A stretch of DNA of 64,000 nt from Hyphomicrobium_A sp964622715 (lineage in GTDB: Bacteria; Pseudomonadota; Alphaproteobacteria; Rhizobiales; Hyphomicrobiaceae). A program made the translations under genes and the position numbers. Below, piece after piece: positions 44,898-52,748 of the stretch. The notes beneath the pieces are model-generated. The model was given only the letters and a program-made list of their open reading frames with translations. It did no database searches and was not told the origin of the DNA. The DNA lies in NCBI GenBank assembly GCA_964622715.1, contig CAZURR010000001.1, forward strand, positions 1 to 64,000, read 5' to 3'. Each line of letters begins with the position of its first letter. The first letter of the stretch is position 1.

Positions 44898-44911
44898 AAA
44901 GGAGGTGATCC
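44898..44911 (+). promoter_or_regulatory. Perfect extended Shine-Dalgarno, copy 1
   Basis: AAAGGAGGTGATCC is the full complement of the 16S rRNA 3' tail GGATCACCTCCTTT; with the preceding G the match is 15 bases. GGAGG is 7 bases before the ATG at 44913, the ideal spacing. Such length is far beyond ordinary ribosome-binding sites. Confidence 0.85.
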
Positions 44912-44912
44912 G

Positions 44913-44990
44913 ATGTCGAGTGGGATCTTGAGGACGGCGACGTCGTGGTCGCTCGGGTTCAAGCCGGATTTGCCTCTGGTGACGGCCTGA
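44913..44990 (+). CDS. 25-residue peptide, duplicated, copy 1
   Basis: ATG at 44913 to TGA at 44990. The peptide starts MSSGILRTATSWSLGF and ends KPDLPLVTA. It has no signal peptide, membrane helix or cysteine, and I do not recognise a family. Translation is strongly implied by the 15-base Shine-Dalgarno at perfect spacing. An identical peptide is encoded at 45825. Conservation also extends beyond the stop codon, so the RNA itself may be functional. It stands between thiC and a tautomerase gene, each module having its own terminator. Confidence 0.6.
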   Translation: MSSGILRTATSWSLGFKPDLPLVTA

Positions 44991-45046
44991 CCCCAGCTAA
45001 GCGACGCAGCGCGACAACCGCTGCTGATCGCCGCCGAAATCTCACG

Positions 45047-45078
45047 GGGGCCGCCCTTAGGGCGGCCCCTTTGCTTTT
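45047..45078 (+). terminator. Intrinsic terminator of module copy 1
   Basis: GGGGCCGCCC and GGGCGGCCCC form a perfect 10-base-pair stem with loop TTA, followed by TTTGCTTTT. It ends the 25-residue peptide unit. Confidence 0.93.
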
Positions 45079-45219
45079 GCCGCTGGTGTTGCCGATAACA
45101 TACGACGCATCAACATTGCCACACAATGCCGAGAACAGACCTCTTGTTGTCCGAGATCACATCAAAGCGTACACGAATCACAGACGCCCTGAACGCGTTC
45201 CTCATCTCAAAGGTACCCC

Positions 45220-45609
45220 ATGCCCCTCCTCCGCTTTGATCTGATCGAAGGCCGCTCTGATGCCGAGCTCAAGGCTCTGCTCGACGCGGCCCACCGCGCG
45301 ATGCTTGCGGCGTTCAAAGTCCCGGTGCGCGATCGCTACCAAATCGTGCACGAGCACAAGTCATCGCGCATGATCATCGAGGACACAGGGCTTGGAATCC
45401 CCCGCACCGACAAGGTCGTCTCCCTACAGGTGACGAGCCGCCCACGCGGGCGCGACGCCAAGCAAACATTCTACCGTCTGCTCACAGAGGAGCTGGAGCG
45501 CAGCTGCGGAATTGCGCCTTCCGACGTCATGGTGTCGATCGTTGAGAATACGGATGAGGACTGGTCGTTCGGGCTTGGCCGTGCGCAATTCCTCACCTGC
45601 GATCTTTAA
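45220..45609 (+). CDS. Tautomerase superfamily protein
   Basis: A 129-residue protein of the tautomerase/MIF fold with the N-terminal catalytic proline after Met (MPLLRFDLIEGRSDAELKAL). Other parts fit the longer two-domain-like group: AMLAAFKVPVRDRYQIVHEH, DTGLGIPRTDKVVSLQVTSR and TFYRLLTEELERSCGIAPSD. It would catalyse keto-enol or dehalogenation-type chemistry; substrate unknown. It lies between the two identical micro-ORF modules and may have been trapped when the module duplicated. Confidence 0.88.
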   Translation: MPLLRFDLIEGRSDAELKALLDAAHRAMLAAFKVPVRDRYQIVHEHKSSRMIIEDTGLGIPRTDKVVSLQVTSRPRGRDAKQTFYRLLTEELERSCGIAPSDVMVSIVENTDEDWSFGLGRAQFLTCDL

Positions 45610-45809
45610 GCATACGGCGACCATAAGACGCCCACTCGTGTTCCCTCAATTTAACTCCTATCACCCGCATTCGATTCATCCCGGCGCGCCTACAGCGTGA
45701 ACTCAAAGCTCGCGCGTTGTGGCCATGAAATAACGCGTCGGGACCTATCAAAACCGTAACATTTCACATTGCGCGAAGCATGTCAGGCTTCGCGCATCTT
45801 CAACAACTG

Positions 45810-45823
45810 AAAGGAGGTGATCC
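45810..45823 (+). promoter_or_regulatory. Perfect extended Shine-Dalgarno, copy 2
   Basis: Same AAAGGAGGTGATCC as in copy 1, complementary to the 16S rRNA 3' tail, 7 bases (from GGAGG) before the ATG at 45825. Confidence 0.85.
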
Positions 45824-45824
45824 G

Positions 45825-45902
45825 ATGTCGAGTGGGATCTTGAGGACGGCGACGTCGTGGTCGCTCGGGTTCAAGCCGGATTTGCCTCTGGTGACGGCCT
45901 GA
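45825..45902 (+). CDS. 25-residue peptide, duplicated, copy 2
   Basis: Codes for the same 25 residues as 44913-44990 with no base change. Stop TGA at 45900-45902. There are no synonymous differences, so either the duplication is very recent, gene conversion acts on it, or the RNA sequence is constrained. Family and function unknown. Confidence 0.6.
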   Translation: MSSGILRTATSWSLGFKPDLPLVTA

Positions 45903-45958
45903 CCCCAGCTAAGCGACGCAGCGCGACAACCGCTGCTGATCGCCGCCGAAATCTCACG

Positions 45959-45990
45959 GGGGCCGCCCAAAGGGCGGCCCCTTTGCCTTT
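45959..45990 (+). terminator. Intrinsic terminator of module copy 2
   Basis: The same 10-base-pair GGGGCCGCCC stem with loop AAA, followed by TTTGCCTTT. Confidence 0.93.
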
Positions 45991-46256
45991 GCAGGGATGC
46001 CACTCGTTCATGGCGAGGCCTGAACGCGCTTAGGTGGCCGGGAGTTCGTCAGAAAATCGTGAATCGATTCGGAGCAGCACCATCGCCGCGCGGGCGCTCA
46101 TACCGCTAATGACCCAACAAATTCTGGCGTTTTCGCCCTTCGAAGCGGCATCCATCGAAATTTGGTTCTCCACTGTGGCGCTCGTGACCTTGTCGTCCCC
46201 CGCAGGCCGGCGTATCCGAAATCTCCGCGGCATTCATTTGTAGAAGGAGGACTACC

Positions 46257-46553
46257 ATGAAAACCAGACTCGCTGCCTTCATGCTGGTCATAGGCGCGAT
46301 CGGGTTCATGCTGTCGCCGGTGACGAGTTTTACACGCCAAGCCGAAGCCAAAATGGTCTGCAAGACCAAGCGCGGCAAGGGATGGGCTTGGACTGAGGGA
46401 ATGGCCCGGTTCCAGGCCTGGGAGATCGTCGCGCAGCTGAGCGGCAACTGGCCGTTCAAAGTCGATACCTTCAAGAATGAGCGCTACAAGTGCAAGAAGG
46501 ACGGCAGCGGCTATACCTGTCTTTCGTGGATCGACGTCTGCAAGTCCACCTAA
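46257..46553 (+). CDS. Small secreted Cys protein, family A, copy 1
   Basis: A 98-residue exported protein. Signal peptide AAFMLVIGAIGFMLSPVTSF with cleavage near QAEAK. The mature part has KMVCKTKRGKG, ARFQAWEIVAQLSGNWPF and a C-terminal motif RYKCKKDGSGYTCLSWIDVC ending in KST. Four cysteines could form two disulfides. A related protein lies at 55633-55941 with the same end pattern. GAAGGAGGA before the ATG at 46257 is a strong ribosome-binding site. Function unknown. Confidence 0.75.
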   Translation: MKTRLAAFMLVIGAIGFMLSPVTSFTRQAEAKMVCKTKRGKGWAWTEGMARFQAWEIVAQLSGNWPFKVDTFKNERYKCKKDGSGYTCLSWIDVCKST

Positions 46554-47051
46554 CCGATCTGGCCGTTGAGAGTTTTGCCGTTTTTCGGCTCCGATGCTCA
46601 GCGGGTGCTGGCGACTACTCGATGGCGGCGTTTCGGTCCGACATCGCTGTTATCAATTCCACGACCGTACGGTGAAGGTGCGGATCGCCGAAGCAAAAGG
46701 CGATTGGCAAAGCGAAATACGCATCAAGGCAAAAGTCCTCTTGGACTATGTCGACACAGCGGAAGGAGACGCTGTCCATCAGTTAGCCTCGTTGCTTTGT
46801 AAGGCCGTCCTTGCTTTGCAAGTCGTCAGCCGTAATTGACTGATTCTCACGCGTGTCGCGCGCTTTGCTCGGGCCGACCTCAACCCACGGGACAACGCGC
46901 GTCGACGCGGCACATCGCTGGACGTTCCGTTGTCGGAACTATTCGCCAGAAAACTCGAACATCTTGCCTCTGCTCGACATATTACTCTAACGGAGTCATG
47001 TTGCACTCTAGTGTAATGAGGCGTCCACTATACATGTGAAGGGGGGACATC
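46554..47051. other. Intergenic stretch before bactofilin 2
   Basis: About 500 bases without a gene I can support. An 81-codon frame at 46594-46839 contains a plausible-looking stretch (VKVRIAEAKGDWQSEIRIKA) but has no ribosome-binding site and an odd N-terminus; it may be a gene remnant. GGGGGG just before 47052 is the bactofilin ribosome-binding site. Confidence 0.4.
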
Positions 47052-47543
47052 ATGCTTCAGCGTAATTTTGGTGCGGATACGACATCGCCAGAAACACTTC
47101 CAAGGCCAGTTGCCGCCGCCAAGGAACCCGCAAAATACAACGGCGCAGACCCAGCTGCGAACCACGCCGCATCGGTGATCGGCACCGACCTTACTGTGAT
47201 CGGCAACGGCGTTACGCTCATTTGCCAAAGCACGCTCGTCATCGCGGGCGAGGTGTCGGGGGACATCAATGGTGACTGGGTGACCGTTGCAGAGACTGGC
47301 AAAGTCCAGGGCACCATTACGGCCCGCGCTGTCTCAGTCTACGGTCAGGTTCATGGCGCGCTTCGCGCCACGACGGTGACGCTGCATTCCACCGCCCGCG
47401 TCAACTGCGATATTTTGCAAATTCATCTGATCATCGCCGAAGGCGCCCAGTTTGACGGAAACGTGCAAAAAGCCCGATCCGAGGCCGAACTGCCGCTTCT
47501 GGTCGAGGCGCCCGATCAGGCCACGCCCGCCCAGTCTTATTGA
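47052..47543 (+). CDS. Bactofilin (polymer-forming cytoskeletal protein) 2
   Basis: A 163-residue bactofilin. After about 40 disordered residues the beta-helix begins at SVIGTDLTVIGNGVTLICQS and continues through VIAGEVSGDINGDWVTVAET, VSVYGQVHGALRATTVTLHS and CDILQIHLIIAEGAQFDGNV. The core repeats align with bactofilin 1 at 18517, but ends differ. The convergent neighbour encodes a membrane-anchored coiled-coil protein, a common companion of bactofilin-organised structures. Role in shape or polar organisation is inferred. Confidence 0.9.
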   Translation: MLQRNFGADTTSPETLPRPVAAAKEPAKYNGADPAANHAASVIGTDLTVIGNGVTLICQSTLVIAGEVSGDINGDWVTVAETGKVQGTITARAVSVYGQVHGALRATTVTLHSTARVNCDILQIHLIIAEGAQFDGNVQKARSEAELPLLVEAPDQATPAQSY

Positions 47544-47583
47544 CGAGCGATTTTTCGAGAACAAGTCGCGAAAGGGCGCACGG

Positions 47584-49077
47584 TCAAGCCGAGGACTTTT
47601 CGATCCCGGTAATGCGCTCAAGCAAGCGCGCTCGGCGCTGCGGCTTCACTTTCCCTGACTGTCCAGCCCCGTCGCCTGAGGCTTCGGCAACGTCGGCAGA
47701 AGCGTTGCTGACATCGCCCGAGCCCGCTCCGCCGAGCGCTTTCAAGAAGCCGCTTGCACCCTCGGGATTTGGCCGCTGCCCCTGAATTTGCCCCTCATCC
47801 TGTTTGACACTACGTGCCGCGCCCGTTTCATTGATACGCTCAGCAAGCGGGCGCTTTGACCCCGACGGCGCCGACGACTCGCTGCCACGCCCCGATGAGC
47901 GGGTAGCAGGAACCGTGCCTCCGCCCAAACGGCGCATCTCTTCCATGAAATAAGCGGCTTGCCGCGCAAGACGCTCGTTGCCAGACGCTACTTCTGCACG
48001 CAGAGACTGTATCGTAACCGACTGCTCATCGGACAGGGCCTTTAGCGAGCTCAGTCGCGCCTTGAGCGCGATCTTACTTTCCTTGACCCCGCGCTCGTCC
48101 TTGTCGGAGGCCTCATAAGTTCCAAGCGCCGCCTTCAGCCGCGCAATCTCCGCCGCCTGGTCCTGGTTCGCCGTTCTTAGTTTGCGCAATTCGTCTGAAG
48201 ATTTGGCGTTATCGGACTCATTCGCCTCCGCATAACTCTGAACCGCTACAAGCTTCGGCTCCCCCGTATCGGAACGATCGCCGTTACGCTTGCTCACCAA
48301 TCTGGCCGGCCTGCTCGCCTCGTTGCCGCCGCTTGACACAGCGGCCATCGCGTGACCGCCTCCGGCCTGGGCTGCGGGCCCCGCTCGCACAAGAATCGCT
48401 TGCAGACGCGAGATCAAAGCCGACTGGTCGCGTGTCTCGGCGCGCAGCGTTTCAATCTCGGTGCGCAGCGCCACCTCGCCATCGAATCTTGGATCGCCCA
48501 GACCCTCGCGTTTGCGCGCTGCCCGTGTATTGAGCGCCGCCTTGAGACGGTGCACTTCATCAGTCTGCTGCGCGTTGATTTGCTTCGCCTCTTCCAGTGC
48601 GCGCAGCTGCTTTTCGCTTGTTTGACTCAAGCCAACAATCTCGCGGTCGCGCTGGAACAAAAGCTTCTTCGCCTCGGCCAGCCGGTGCTCGACTCTCGGC
48701 AGCCGGTCCATGATCGTTTGCTCAAGCACGCGCCGCGCATTCTCGTGCTCTTCCATAAAAGTATGTTGCCGGCCGACTTCTTCTTCCAACTCGCTAATCG
48801 CCGCGTCGCGACGGTTGAGTTCCACCTTCTGACGCGCGGCAGCATCTGCTGCCTCGTCAACCTTCATTTCCAGCTTGTGGATGAGGATAGCGTACTCGGC
48901 TCTAACGCGGTCCTTGTCGGCGCGAATCTCGGCCTCGGTGAGCGGCATCGAGCGCTTGATCGCCTCGATGGCCAGACGTCCCGAACGCCGGCGATATAGC
49001 GGAGCGAGAAACAGCGCCAACAGCGCCGCCGTGAGGAAGCCAAGACCGGCCAGCATGACCATCTCGATGGTGATCAC
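47584..49077 (-). CDS. Membrane-anchored coiled-coil protein of unknown function
   Basis: A 497-residue protein with one N-terminal membrane helix (MVMLAGLGFLTAALLALFL) followed by APLYRRRSGRL and a cytoplasmic coiled-coil region of about 250 residues (EIRADKDRVRAEYAILIHKL, DAAISELEEEVGRQHTFMEE). The C-terminal third is disordered and Gly/Ser-rich. I chose the GTG at 49077 because GGGGACG precedes it and the helix then lies at the N-terminus; a TTG at 49164 has no such site. Similar proteins are widespread in Rhizobiales without assigned function. Confidence 0.78.
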   Translation of the reverse strand: MITIEMVMLAGLGFLTAALLALFLAPLYRRRSGRLAIEAIKRSMPLTEAEIRADKDRVRAEYAILIHKLEMKVDEAADAAARQKVELNRRDAAISELEEEVGRQHTFMEEHENARRVLEQTIMDRLPRVEHRLAEAKKLLFQRDREIVGLSQTSEKQLRALEEAKQINAQQTDEVHRLKAALNTRAARKREGLGDPRFDGEVALRTEIETLRAETRDQSALISRLQAILVRAGPAAQAGGGHAMAAVSSGGNEASRPARLVSKRNGDRSDTGEPKLVAVQSYAEANESDNAKSSDELRKLRTANQDQAAEIARLKAALGTYEASDKDERGVKESKIALKARLSSLKALSDEQSVTIQSLRAEVASGNERLARQAAYFMEEMRRLGGGTVPATRSSGRGSESSAPSGSKRPLAERINETGAARSVKQDEGQIQGQRPNPEGASGFLKALGGAGSGDVSNASADVAEASGDGAGQSGKVKPQRRARLLERITGIEKSSA

Positions 49078-49232
49078 GCGTGCGTCCCCAACTTTGACAT
49101 CCGGCGAACTCCCAAATTCTCGCGCTTGAACGAACCGAACATTTTGCGTCGTATCATCAGGCAAACGATCGTATCGCCCAATACATCACCCGCTGTTCTC
49201 CAGCCCGACCCTAATTCTGTGCCGCGCGGCGA

Positions 49233-50054
49233 CTAAAACGGATTCCATGTTGGAGCTCGGGTATACTTCAAATAGCCGACGTTGGCACCCAATCGTAGTC
49301 CGACACCTGCGCGTATCGGCGCCATCGAGACACCTCCGTACTTCTGAAACTGAACGCCAACGCCGCCAACGATATAAGCCGAGCCCTGCACGCCTCCAAA
49401 GCGGTGGTATATCTGGGATGGATCGCGGAGGTTGTAGACTAGCACCATGGTCTTGGAGCCCTCTGCACCAAAGTCGTAACCGATTGAGGGCCCTTGCCAG
49501 TAAACCTTGTGAGCGCCGGCATCTTTGGTGAAAAGCGTGCCCTCGCCGTAGCGGAGCCCGGCGACGAATGCGCCGCCTGCGTCCTCGCCCAAAATGTAGC
49601 CATTCGGCCGACCTGCCTTCTGGAATGTGTACTCCACGACACTTGCCAGTCCCTTACTCACCGATCCAAAAAATCCATGGCCGGCGGCCAGAATTTCGTT
49701 CTGTGAATACGTATCGTTCGGCGGGGGTGCCTCGTCGGGGCCAAGCGGTGGCGGTGAATAGGGCTCGCCGTAACTGCGCGCGTCACGCTCGCCTTCCGGG
49801 CGATAGGCGTCATCAGGCCGGTAGTTGTCGTTCTCGCGGTAAACGCCACCGGGGCGATAGGGAGCATCGTTTGGCGCTGCGGCAGCGCCAGAAGGATAGT
49901 CGCCGTTGTTGTTGTAATTATCGTAGCCGTCGTTCGCGCCATAATCATTATTCTGCGCACGAGTTGCTTCAGGCATTACGAAAATTACTGCGAGCAACGC
50001 AAACACGGCGGTGACAGCAGGCGAAGCCGCCCGTCCGCGAATAAAGAGCGCCAT
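49233..50054 (-). CDS. Secreted DUF1134 family protein
   Basis: A 273-residue exported protein. Signal peptide AVTAVFALLAVIFVMPEATRA; then about 80 disordered residues rich in Asn, Asp, Tyr and Pro; then the DUF1134 domain: NEILAAGHGFFGSVSKGLAS, GYILGEDAGGAFVAGLRYGE, GPSIGYDFGAEGSKTMVLVY and the C-terminal VGYLKYTRAPTWNPF. The domain resembles Ysc84-type lipid-binding folds. Start at ATG 50054. The Asn/Tyr-rich linker is longer than usual. Confidence 0.86.
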   Translation of the reverse strand: MALFIRGRAASPAVTAVFALLAVIFVMPEATRAQNNDYGANDGYDNYNNNGDYPSGAAAAPNDAPYRPGGVYRENDNYRPDDAYRPEGERDARSYGEPYSPPPLGPDEAPPPNDTYSQNEILAAGHGFFGSVSKGLASVVEYTFQKAGRPNGYILGEDAGGAFVAGLRYGEGTLFTKDAGAHKVYWQGPSIGYDFGAEGSKTMVLVYNLRDPSQIYHRFGGVQGSAYIVGGVGVQFQKYGGVSMAPIRAGVGLRLGANVGYLKYTRAPTWNPF

Positions 50055-50195
50055 GGTATAAATCCATTGTGTTGCACCGGCTTCCGCAGCCAATCCGCGG
50101 ATCCGTACAGTTCTCGAATAATTCGACTGAAACTGTTACCAAAGTGTGGCCAATCCGCGATAAAGCGTGGCCCATATGCGGCAGTTCCGCCACTC

Positions 50196-51020
50196 TTACG
50201 CAGCGCTGAGCAGTGGCCCGCGCGCCCACGCTACGAAGTGCGGATTGATGAACACGCCACCCTTATTCCCATAGAGCAATGGCGCACCTGCAAGTGTCGT
50301 CACAGAACCGCCTGCTGCGGTCAAGATGGCTTGGCCTGCGGCCGTGTCCCATTCGCTGGTCGCACCCAGCCTGGCGTAAAGATCGGCCTCCCCCCGCGCG
50401 ATCAAACAAAATTTAAGCGAGGAGCTCGCCTTCTTTATCTCTGCGATCGACAGACGCTTTAAGAACGCGTCGGTGTCTTGGGCTGCGTGCGATCGGCTCG
50501 CAAACGCGACCAGCGCTTTGGGGTCGGGCTCGCGCGCATGCAACGGCCTGAATTCGTAATCGGTCAGTCGTGCGCCCTGCGCGTCGGGCGCAATGTTAGC
50601 TTCTACGGCTTCTTGAGAGTTGAGTGTCGCGAAAAACTTACCCAGCGCCGGCGCATAGATGATTCCAAATACCGGCTGATTACCTTTGACGAGCCCAATA
50701 TTGATCGTAAATTCAGGTTTGCGTGCGATGAACGCGCGTGTTCCATCCAGGGGATCGACGAGAAAAAACTCGCCTGCCGTCTCCGGCACCTTGCCCGCAG
50801 CAACTGATTCCTCTGCGATAACGGGAATGCCGGGCGCGACTTTGTTCAATCCCTCGACGAGGACGACCTCCGCCTCGTGATCGGCAACCGTTACGGGCGT
50901 GGCGTCGGCCTTGGTCTCAACCTCGACGCCCGCGTTGAAGTGGTTCATCTCGATGCGCCCAGCAGCAAGGACCACGGGAAGCAGGGCCTCAAGCAAGCCT
51001 CTGTCAGGATTTATTGTCAT
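50196..51020 (-). CDS. cysQ: 3'(2'),5'-bisphosphate nucleotidase CysQ
   Basis: A 274-residue inositol-phosphatase-fold enzyme that removes phosphate from PAP formed in sulfate assimilation. Metal ligands are in VTVADHEAE (Asp47), PVIAEES (Glu70) and LVDPLDGTRAFI (Asp89, Asp92), and the terminal motif EWDTAAGQAILTAAGG supplies the last Asp. TKADATPVTVAD and the Lys-rich end favour CysQ over inositol monophosphatase. The ATG at 51020 lacks a clear ribosome-binding site; a GTG at 51092 is an alternative. Confidence 0.9.
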   Translation of the reverse strand: MTINPDRGLLEALLPVVLAAGRIEMNHFNAGVEVETKADATPVTVADHEAEVVLVEGLNKVAPGIPVIAEESVAAGKVPETAGEFFLVDPLDGTRAFIARKPEFTINIGLVKGNQPVFGIIYAPALGKFFATLNSQEAVEANIAPDAQGARLTDYEFRPLHAREPDPKALVAFASRSHAAQDTDAFLKRLSIAEIKKASSSLKFCLIARGEADLYARLGATSEWDTAAGQAILTAAGGSVTTLAGAPLLYGNKGGVFINPHFVAWARGPLLSAA

Positions 51021-51284
51021 GCGTTCACGTGTCCACTGATTCGCAAATACGCCTTGGGGCACTGAGCCGGAGGGCCGCCGTCGCACTGGCACGACCCCAC
51101 GAAAATCAAGGTCGCGCGGCGTTCCACGTTACAGGCCTTTACATCGAAAGTGCGGCCCGTGTATCAGAAGAGCACGACACTTCGCAAGCGACCTGCGTTT
51201 GCATACGTGGCGCGCTCCTCGATTGGCCGGGGCTGCTAAAGTTGCTGCGGTCGTTCGGACCTAGGACAACATTTGGGGGAATGG

Positions 51285-51929
51285 ATGGGCGAGCGCACCA
51301 ACCCGACCGATCTTGAACTTGCTGCCCTCATTTCGAGCAAGATTTGCCATGACGTGATTGGCCCGGTCGGCGCCATATATAATGGCTTGGAGATTCTCGA
51401 CGAGGACGACGACACCGAAGCGAAAAACTACGCGCTCGAAGTTATTCGCAACGTGACCGAGCAGGCGTCTGCGCGGCTGCAATTTGCCCGCTTCGCATTT
51501 GGTGCGGCGGGTTCAGCTGGCGCCGTCATTGATCTGAATACCGCTGAACAGATCTCACGCGGATTCGTTGGCAATACCAAGCACCAACTTATCTGGCGCG
51601 CCAAACCCGGTAACATGGCCAAAGACAAGGTCAAGCTGCTGCTCAATCTCATCGCTAGCGCCATAAGTGCGTTGCCGCGTGGAGGCGAGATCGACGTGCA
51701 GATGGATGGAACGATGGATGCGCCGAATTTCTTGATTCGCTGCCGCGGCGCCAATGCCCGGCCGCCGCAGCACCTCGTCGAATTCATCACCGGCGAGCAG
51801 GTGCCGCAACTCGATGCCATGTCCATCCAGGCCTACTACACGTGGCGACTGGCCGGCAGTGCGAACATGGGACTGGAGATCCTGAAAGACGGCGCCGACA
51901 TCCTATTGTCTGCAAAACCCCAGAGCTAA
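51285..51929 (+). CDS. chpT: Histidine phosphotransferase ChpT
   Basis: A 214-residue protein of the ChpT family, which relays phosphate from the kinase CckA to CtrA and CpdR in the alphaproteobacterial cell cycle. The H-box is SSKICHDVIGPVGAIYNGLE with the phospho-accepting His about residue 22. The C-terminal half is a degenerate ATPase-like domain (DKVKLLLNLIASAISALPRG, YTWRLAGSANMGLEILKDG). The ATG at 51285 is just after GGGGGAA; a TTG at 51273 is less likely. No kinase or regulator genes of the pathway are in the window. Confidence 0.92.
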   Translation: MGERTNPTDLELAALISSKICHDVIGPVGAIYNGLEILDEDDDTEAKNYALEVIRNVTEQASARLQFARFAFGAAGSAGAVIDLNTAEQISRGFVGNTKHQLIWRAKPGNMAKDKVKLLLNLIASAISALPRGGEIDVQMDGTMDAPNFLIRCRGANARPPQHLVEFITGEQVPQLDAMSIQAYYTWRLAGSANMGLEILKDGADILLSAKPQS

Positions 51930-52124
51930 CATGCCACTGTTCTACATTGCCGATTTCGTCGTGGTTCCGAACGCTGGATGCTTTAACGCAAATTCGATGC
52001 AAAGAGCCCGCCTATGTCATCGGCCGAACACGGACCCAACTAAGGGGCGTTTTGGGCAGGCGCCGGCCCATTCTCGCTTGAACCTCTGCGGCCAAATTGA
52101 TTCTGAACCAAGAAGGCCCATCCC

Positions 52125-52748
52125 TTGCTTCGCGTCGAACACTTGCGAATTGGCGACCTGCCGCCGCTGACCTTTAAAGTTGCCGAAGGTGAGTGCCTTG
52201 CCGTCGAAGGGCCGTCTGGCTCGGGCAAGACCCGCCTCCTGCGCGCCATCGCCGACCTCGATCCGGTTCAGGGCCTCGTCTTTCTAGACGGCGCCGAGCG
52301 CAATGAGATGCCAGCTTCGGATTGGCGCCACAAAGTGCGCTACTGCTCGGCCGAGCCGTGCTGGTGGACGGAGACGGCACAAGCCACCTTCGACGAAGGT
52401 GAAAAGCTGGATAAGGGGCGCCTTCACCGTCTACTTTCCGCACTGGGGGTTGCAAGCGATCTGCTCAATCGCCCCCTTTCCCTCGTCTCCACCGGAGAGC
52501 GTCAGCGTCTCGCATTCGCGCGAGCACTCATCGACGAGCCAAAGGTCCTACTCCTCGATGAGCCCACTGCCGCACTCGATCCACAAGCAACTGCCCTCGT
52601 CGAGGAGCTCATCAAATATCAATTGTTGTCGGGTCGCATTGTCCTGCTGGCAAGCCACAATCGCGCTCAAATCGAACGGCTTTCGCATGCAAGGCTGTTG
52701 TTGCCCAAGCGTCCCAATACTGGAACGAAGGTGGAGCACGCTGCATGA
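52125..52748 (+). CDS. ABC transporter ATP-binding protein (FetA/YbbL-like)
   Basis: A 207-residue ABC ATPase. Walker A GPSGSGKT is at residues 29-36; the signature region reads SLVSTGERQRLAFARALIDE (STGER instead of SGGQ); Walker B is LLLDEPTAALDP; the switch histidine is in LLASHNRAQI. Small size and coupling to a UPF0014 permease identify the FetAB type, linked in E. coli to iron export and oxidative stress. The start is TTG at 52125 with AGAAGG upstream. The end overlaps the permease start (ATGA). Confidence 0.88.
   Translation: MLRVEHLRIGDLPPLTFKVAEGECLAVEGPSGSGKTRLLRAIADLDPVQGLVFLDGAERNEMPASDWRHKVRYCSAEPCWWTETAQATFDEGEKLDKGRLHRLLSALGVASDLLNRPLSLVSTGERQRLAFARALIDEPKVLLLDEPTAALDPQATALVEELIKYQLLSGRIVLLASHNRAQIERLSHARLLLPKRPNTGTKVEHAA

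Larger units (their letters stand above)
44831..45078 (+). repeat. Duplicated small mRNA-like module, copy 1
   Basis: A 248-base unit repeated 912 bases downstream (45743-45990) with no insertions or deletions and about nine substitutions. Order: an upstream hairpin, a perfect Shine-Dalgarno, a 25-residue reading frame, a second small hairpin (GCAGCG-CGACAAC-CGCTGC) and an intrinsic terminator. Bases 44883-45056 are identical to 45795-45968, including sequence after the stop codon. The unit looks like a self-contained transcription unit or small RNA with a coding part. Confidence 0.85.
45743..45990 (+). repeat. Duplicated small mRNA-like module, copy 2
   Basis: Second copy of the unit at 44831-45078. 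Here the 5' hairpin is perfect: GCGCGAAGC (45771-45779) pairs with GCTTCGCGC (45787-45795) around ATGTCAG. The reading frame, Shine-Dalgarno and post-stop region are identical to copy 1; the terminator loop is AAA instead of TTA and the stem is unchanged. Confidence 0.85.

Noticed and set aside
46030..46233. Minus-strand frame of 67 codons that vaguely recalls a PilZ-type end
   Set aside because: No ribosome-binding site, overlaps the promoter region of the 46257 gene, and the resemblance is too weak to name. It could be a remnant.
46594..46839. 81-codon plus-strand frame before bactofilin 2
   Set aside because: Part looks protein-like, but start context is poor and no family is recognised; left as intergenic comment.
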